A stretch of DNA of 8,944 bases from Ferrovum sp. (GTDB lineage: Bacteria > Pseudomonadota > Gammaproteobacteria > Burkholderiales > Ferrovaceae), in assembly GCA_027450105.1 (NCBI GenBank), contig DAIDKJ010000044.1, forward strand, positions 1 through 8,944, written 5' to 3'. The translations under genes were made by a program, and so were the position numbers. Of the stretch, positions 5,211-8,944 are shown one piece after another (the stretch's first letter is position 1; every line of letters starts with the position of its first letter). A model generated the notes under the pieces. It was not told the origin of the DNA, made no database searches, and worked only from the letters and a program-made list of their open reading frames with translations.

Positions 5211-7777
5211 GGAAGACTTCCAGAGTGTCGGGGATCGTCTCGTGGTATGGCAGCCAGATAATCCAGCAAGGCCCGTTGGGTGTCCCGAAAGCACGCCAGG
5301 GTTTGCTCGAGCCGTGCAGGACCCTGTTGGGAGAGTTGCTCCCGTTCCAGAAGCATCCACGCACGGGCCTCCTCATGCAGGCGCTGGGCCCCGAGGTTGC
5401 CACTGCTGCCCTTGATGGTATGTGCCAGATCCTGCAGGGCCCCCAGATCCAGCCGCTGCAGGGCACTTCCCATGGCTTGCAGCAGACGCTCGGTTTCGTT
5501 TAGAAAACCCTGAATCACCATGGGCATGAAATCCTTCTGATCTTGTCCCAACTGCTCCAGATGTTGCACGGTACTCATCTGGAGCAGCGGCACGGCCGGA
5601 GGTGTCGATAGACTGGGCACACCCGGCTGCAATAAGGCCGAGTTGGGCGCAGTGCTGTTCGTACGCCAGGTTGGTGGGATGGGCCGGGCAGAAACCAGTT
5701 TCTGCACGGCATCCAGTAGCGCCATGGCTTCGATGGGTTTGCTCAGATATAAATCGGCACCCGCCGCTTCTGCGTCGCGCATGGCTTCCCGGGTGGCGTT
5801 GGCAGTGAAGATGATGACTGGGGTGGGGGGCTGTTCACGGGCGGTGGCGCGATGAATGCGCAATACATCCAGGCCACCCATCAAAGGCATGTTCATGTCC
5901 AGGATGATCAAACCGTAACGATGTGATTCCAATTGATCCAGTGCCTCTTCTCCATCCCCCACCAGGTCCACCTGATGGCCGGCATGTTCCAGGATTTTGG
6001 CAATGATTTTGCGACTGGTGGCGTTATCTTCCGCCAACAGAATGGAGGTGCCCGTTTTTTCGGCGGCCTGGCGAGCATAACGGTCACTAAAAGAGAGCAC
6101 TCCCTGGGGGGGTGGCGGCGCGCCAATGCTGTGCAGGATCGTGAAGAGCAGCGTTTTGTCCAGAGGCATGGGCAACACAGCGGTATACCCCAGGGCAAGC
6201 AGTGTGGATTCTGTGGATGCAGGTTCGGGAGTCACAATGACCAGCGGTAATCCTGCACCGGCGCCGGAGTGCACCCGTTGCACGAATTCTGCCGCCTCCA
6301 GCCCCACATTGTGGGGGTTGCACAGGAGGACCGTGGTGCGGTGAAAGTGGTCGGGCGGGTGCTGCATGGCATCAAAAAAATGCGTGAGTGAGAGTTCATG
6401 TTGAAAGCTCACGGCCCACCCGTGCAGCCACTGCGCCACGGTTGCGCGCTCCTCGTGTCTGAGGCCCAGTGTTAGTACGTGAATCTCACCCAGGGGGGAG
6501 GAAGAGGGGACCGTTGAGGGGGATGGCTGCAATTGCAGCGGAACCTCAAACCAGAAGGTGGTACCCGCACCCACACGGCTGCTGACACCCATGTCCCCCC
6601 CCATGAGCCGTGCCAGTTGCCGGGAGATGGTGGTGCCCAGTCCGCTGCCGCCATACAACCGGGAAATGCTGGTATTGGCCTGGGTAAAGCTATCGAAGAT
6701 GGTATCCAGAGAGCTCTCTGGAATGCCAATGCCGGTGTCGATGACTTCAAAACGCAGGAGGGCCTCTTGGAGGGTTTGCTGTGTGGACGTGATGCGAATT
6801 TCCACCGAGCCTTGATCGGTGAACTTGATGGCATTGCCCACCAGATTGACGAGGATTTGGCGCAAATGCAGGGCGTCGCCGTGCAGCAAATAGGGGGTGG
6901 CTGCGCTGAAGCGCGACTCCAGACGAAGCCCCTTGGACCTGATTTGAGACTTGAACATGTCCAGGGTGCTGCGAATCAGATAATGGAGGTCGAAGTCCAC
7001 GGCTTCGCTCACCAACTTGCCGCTTTCGATCCTGGAAAAATCCAGCACATCCTCGATCAATTGCAACAGGGTACGCGCCGAGAGGCGCAGCGTGTTGACC
7101 AGATCCTGCTGCTCGGGATTAAGCGGGGTGGTGAGGAGCAAGTCGCTGGTACCCATGACGCCATTGAGCGGAGTGCGCATTTCGTGACTCATATGAGCCA
7201 GAAATCTGGATTTTGCCTCACTGCCTGCTTGCGCCAGATGCATGGCCTGGTTGAGCTGTTTGAGTAACTTGAGCAAGTACAACGGAATGAGCATCAGCGT
7301 CAAAAACAGTCCCAGAGCGAGAGCGGGTTGGGTGGCCCAAAAGGGATTCAACAGCAGCACGCTCAAAAACCCCACCAGACTCAACAGATAGCCGCTCATC
7401 AGGGCGCGCACCCCATAGCGGATACCATTGCCCACAATGACCCATAAATACAGCCAGAACAAGAGCACACCCACGGCTTGCAAATAGAGCATCACATAGG
7501 AGATGGCAGTGATGTCGCTGAGCATGGAAAGCCATTGACGGCGGTGGGAACTGGACTTGTGGATCAACAGAATGAACAGCAAGAGCAGGGACACCAACAG
7601 GTAGAGGCCGGAAAACACCACCACGTTGATCGGGATCAGCGTGTGCTGCCCCCAGTGATTTTCATACAGAGCGTATAAAAACATCAGCAAGGAGTACAGA
7701 ATACGCAGGCTGACCTGCTCGTGTTCTCCCTCACGAGCACGGACACTGTGCCAAAAGGATTTTAGTGCTTCAGGCAT
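5207..7777 (-). CDS. rpfC: DSF sensor RpfC: hybrid histidine kinase with HisKA, HATPase, pseudo-receiver, receiver and HPt domains
   Basis: From ATG 7777 the protein has 856 residues. A short N-terminal stretch with GEHEQ (17-21) precedes five or six membrane segments (about 24-170), including VGNGIRYG at 115-122, as in the DSF-sensing region of Xanthomonas RpfC. HisKA follows with MSHEMRTPLNG (phospho-acceptor His198, the same number as in Xanthomonas). The HATPase has an N-box around NLVGNAIKF (311-319), DTGIGIP (347-353) and GGSGLGTTI (376-384). Residues about 430-552 look like a receiver lacking its acidic pocket. A normal receiver (about 578-695) has Asp583 and Asp627 and ends at Lys680-Pro681. 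The HPt domain has His786 in AHTIKGSSGNLGA. RpfC senses DSF, phosphorylates RpfG and in Xanthomonas also restrains RpfF by binding it. The frame is open up to 7915, but that overlaps rpfG. TTG 7819 is an alternative start, and the His198 match favours 7777. Confidence 0.93.
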   Translation of the reverse strand: MPEALKSFWHSVRAREGEHEQVSLRILYSLLMFLYALYENHWGQHTLIPINVVVFSGLYLLVSLLLLFILLIHKSSSHRRQWLSMLSDITAISYVMLYLQAVGVLLFWLYLWVIVGNGIRYGVRALMSGYLLSLVGFLSVLLLNPFWATQPALALGLFLTLMLIPLYLLKLLKQLNQAMHLAQAGSEAKSRFLAHMSHEMRTPLNGVMGTSDLLLTTPLNPEQQDLVNTLRLSARTLLQLIEDVLDFSRIESGKLVSEAVDFDLHYLIRSTLDMFKSQIRSKGLRLESRFSAATPYLLHGDALHLRQILVNLVGNAIKFTDQGSVEIRITSTQQTLQEALLRFEVIDTGIGIPESSLDTIFDSFTQANTSISRLYGGSGLGTTISRQLARLMGGDMGVSSRVGAGTTFWFEVPLQLQPSPSTVPSSSPLGEIHVLTLGLRHEERATVAQWLHGWAVSFQHELSLTHFFDAMQHPPDHFHRTTVLLCNPHNVGLEAAEFVQRVHSGAGAGLPLVIVTPEPASTESTLLALGYTAVLPMPLDKTLLFTILHSIGAPPPPQGVLSFSDRYARQAAEKTGTSILLAEDNATSRKIIAKILEHAGHQVDLVGDGEEALDQLESHRYGLIILDMNMPLMGGLDVLRIHRATAREQPPTPVIIFTANATREAMRDAEAAGADLYLSKPIEAMALLDAVQKLVSARPIPPTWRTNSTAPNSALLQPGVPSLSTPPAVPLLQMSTVQHLEQLGQDQKDFMPMVIQGFLNETERLLQAMGSALQRLDLGALQDLAHTIKGSSGNLGAQRLHEEARAWMLLEREQLSQQGPARLEQTLACFRDTQRALLDYLAAIPRDDPRHSGSLP

Positions 7778-7815
7778 CCAACCATTCGTACGGGGATGAG
7801 GGAGAGGGCGCGCAC

Positions 7816-8931
7816 TCAAATCAACTCTTGGAGATCGGTGTTGGGCACCGTGTCCATCAGTTCCTGTTGAATCTGGAGAACGGCCTGTAGCTGCCCCATG
7901 AAGGCGTCTACACATAGCGGGTCGAAATGGCGCTCGCGATGGTCCTGGAGGTAGGCGAGTGCGCGATCGTTGGGCCAGGACTTCTTGTAAGGACGCACGG
8001 AAGTCAAGGCGTCGAAGACATCGGCGACCGCCACGATCCGCGCCTCCAGGGGAATATCCTGGCCCGACAGGCCCTTGGGATAACCGGTACCATCAAATTT
8101 TTCGTGATGTCCCAGAGCGATCCGGGCGCCCAATTGCAGGATGGGAGAGGGGCTTTCCTTCAGGATGGTGTATCCGATGTGGGGATGGGATTTCATCACG
8201 GCAAATTCTTCCGGACTCAAGCGTCCGGCCTTGAGTAGAATTTGATCCGGTATCCCGATTTTGCCAATGTCGTGCATGGGGGCTGCCAACTGGATCAATT
8301 CGCAGTAAGAAGCGTTGAGATCCATGGCTTCAGCGATAAGACGGGCATAGCGCGCCATACGCATGACGTGATTGCCGGTATCGGCATCACGGAACTCTCC
8401 CGCCTTGGCCAAACAGAAGAGGGTATCCTGCTCTCGTTCCCGGATTTTTTTGACGGCGCGATTCACGGCCACTTCCAATTCATGGGAATGCTCGCGCAGG
8501 GACTTTTCGTGTTGGCGTAAGAGCAACAGATTGCGGCAGCGAACCTTGCATTCGTAAGGATCGATCGGTTTGGTCATGAAATCGGTGGCCCCGGCATCCA
8601 GGGCGGCGTAACGGACCCCGCGCTCATCGTGGGAGGTGATGACGACCGCCGGTACGGTTGTCAATTCCTGGCGAGAACGGAGGGCTTCCACCAAAACCAG
8701 GCCGTTCATTTCCTGCATGTTGTAATCCAGCAGGATCAAATCCACCGGATTGGCTTGAATCCATTCCAGCGCCTGGCGCGGCGAGGCAAAGGTGTGCGTG
8801 ACGATATCTTTCTGGATGCCCTGAATGACCCGTTCCAGGATGGTACGGCTGGTAAATTCATCATCGATGATGACCACCACGGGAGGGGCGAACAGGCTGG
8901 GGGCGTCCAGTTCCTCAAACTCTTCCGTCAC
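7816..8931 (-). CDS. rpfG: RpfG response regulator: receiver plus HD-GYP cyclic-di-GMP phosphodiesterase
   Basis: A 371-residue protein, near the 378 of Xanthomonas RpfG. The N-terminal receiver has Asp23-Asp24, phospho-acceptor Asp69 in LILLDYNM, Ser100 and Lys121-Pro122. A helical linker (about 135-170) leads to an HD-GYP domain. This has Glu179, His188 in DTGNHVMRM, His220-Asp221 in MHDIGKIGIPD, HHEKFDGTGYP at 275-285, and DVFDAL with Asp304, all the residues expected for an active metal-dependent c-di-GMP hydrolase. Phosphorylation by RpfC is expected to switch it on and lower c-di-GMP. The start chosen is GTG 8931. The frame stays open for the 13 remaining bases of the window, so an upstream start cannot be excluded and no ribosome site is obvious. 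rpfC begins 38 nt downstream, consistent with one transcript. The rpfH gene that lies between the two in Xanthomonas is absent. Confidence 0.94.
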   Translation of the reverse strand: MTEEFEELDAPSLFAPPVVVIIDDEFTSRTILERVIQGIQKDIVTHTFASPRQALEWIQANPVDLILLDYNMQEMNGLVLVEALRSRQELTTVPAVVITSHDERGVRYAALDAGATDFMTKPIDPYECKVRCRNLLLLRQHEKSLREHSHELEVAVNRAVKKIREREQDTLFCLAKAGEFRDADTGNHVMRMARYARLIAEAMDLNASYCELIQLAAPMHDIGKIGIPDQILLKAGRLSPEEFAVMKSHPHIGYTILKESPSPILQLGARIALGHHEKFDGTGYPKGLSGQDIPLEARIVAVADVFDALTSVRPYKKSWPNDRALAYLQDHRERHFDPLCVDAFMGQLQAVLQIQQELMDTVPNTDLQELI

Positions 8932-8944
8932 GCTCAGAATGAAT

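Noticed and set aside
4629..5261. 210-codon plus-strand open frame opposite GT87 copy B
   Set aside because: It is very rich in Gln, Arg, Gly and Lys with no motif or ribosome site, whereas the opposite strand encodes a clear GT87 protein.
5211..5360. 50-codon N-terminal extension of GT87 copy B
   Set aside because: It lies inside the HPt-coding part of rpfC in another frame, is low-complexity, and is not needed. ATG 5210 has an ATGA overlap and a GGAAG ribosome site.
6533..7267. 244-codon plus-strand open frame opposite rpfC
   Set aside because: Its product has no recognisable domain, and it lies fully antisense to the well-conserved kinase core. It is a by-product of GC-rich codon use.
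7778..7915. 46-codon N-terminal extension of RpfC
   Set aside because: It overlaps the rpfG 3' end and looks non-native. Starting at ATG 7777 puts the phospho-acceptor at His198 as in Xanthomonas RpfC.
1..8944. CRISPR arrays, tRNA or rRNA genes, insertion sequences
   Set aside because: No regularly spaced repeats, no RNA-gene signatures and no transposase-like product were seen. The window is almost fully occupied by the seven genes listed.

Overview
The window is a compact, GC-rich bacterial segment, almost entirely coding. It carries the 3' end of a Tad (Flp pilus) gene set and a complete core of the DSF (diffusible signal factor) cell-to-cell signalling system. It also carries two related polytopic glycosyltransferases of the GT87 type. 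An rpfF/rpfC/rpfG set, the convergent gene order and the TadB/TadC pair all suggest a proteobacterium. An environmental beta-, gamma- or Acidithiobacillia-like lineage is plausible, but the sequence alone does not fix the genus.

Plus strand, 1-4044: tadB (cut by the window's left edge) is followed after 3 nt by tadC. A GT87-type membrane glycosyltransferase comes next, then a 138-nt non-coding gap that holds a small GC-rich inverted repeat, then rpfF (DSF synthase). Minus strand, 8931 down to 4008: rpfG (receiver + HD-GYP c-di-GMP phosphodiesterase), rpfC (hybrid sensor kinase) and a second GT87-type glycosyltransferase form a tight apparent operon. The gap is 38 nt between rpfG and rpfC, and rpfC and the GT87 gene share an ATGA overlap. 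The two strands converge, and the last 37 nt of rpfF overlap the last 37 nt of the second GT87 gene.

Expected circuit, from knowledge of the Xanthomonas Rpf system: RpfF makes a cis-2-unsaturated fatty acid, RpfC senses it in the membrane and relays phosphate through His-Asp-His to RpfG, and RpfG lowers c-di-GMP. The convergent rpfF versus rpfG-rpfC layout is the same as in Xanthomonas. Three things differ here. A GT87 gene sits between rpfC and rpfF and is translationally coupled to rpfC. A second GT87 gene lies on the other side of rpfF. RpfC carries an additional receiver-like domain that lacks the catalytic acidic residues. Neither rpfB nor rpfH is present in the window.

The most interesting hypothesis is that the two GT87 enzymes are functionally tied to DSF signalling, for example in envelope, polysaccharide or pilus glycosylation. 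This is inferred from gene arrangement only.
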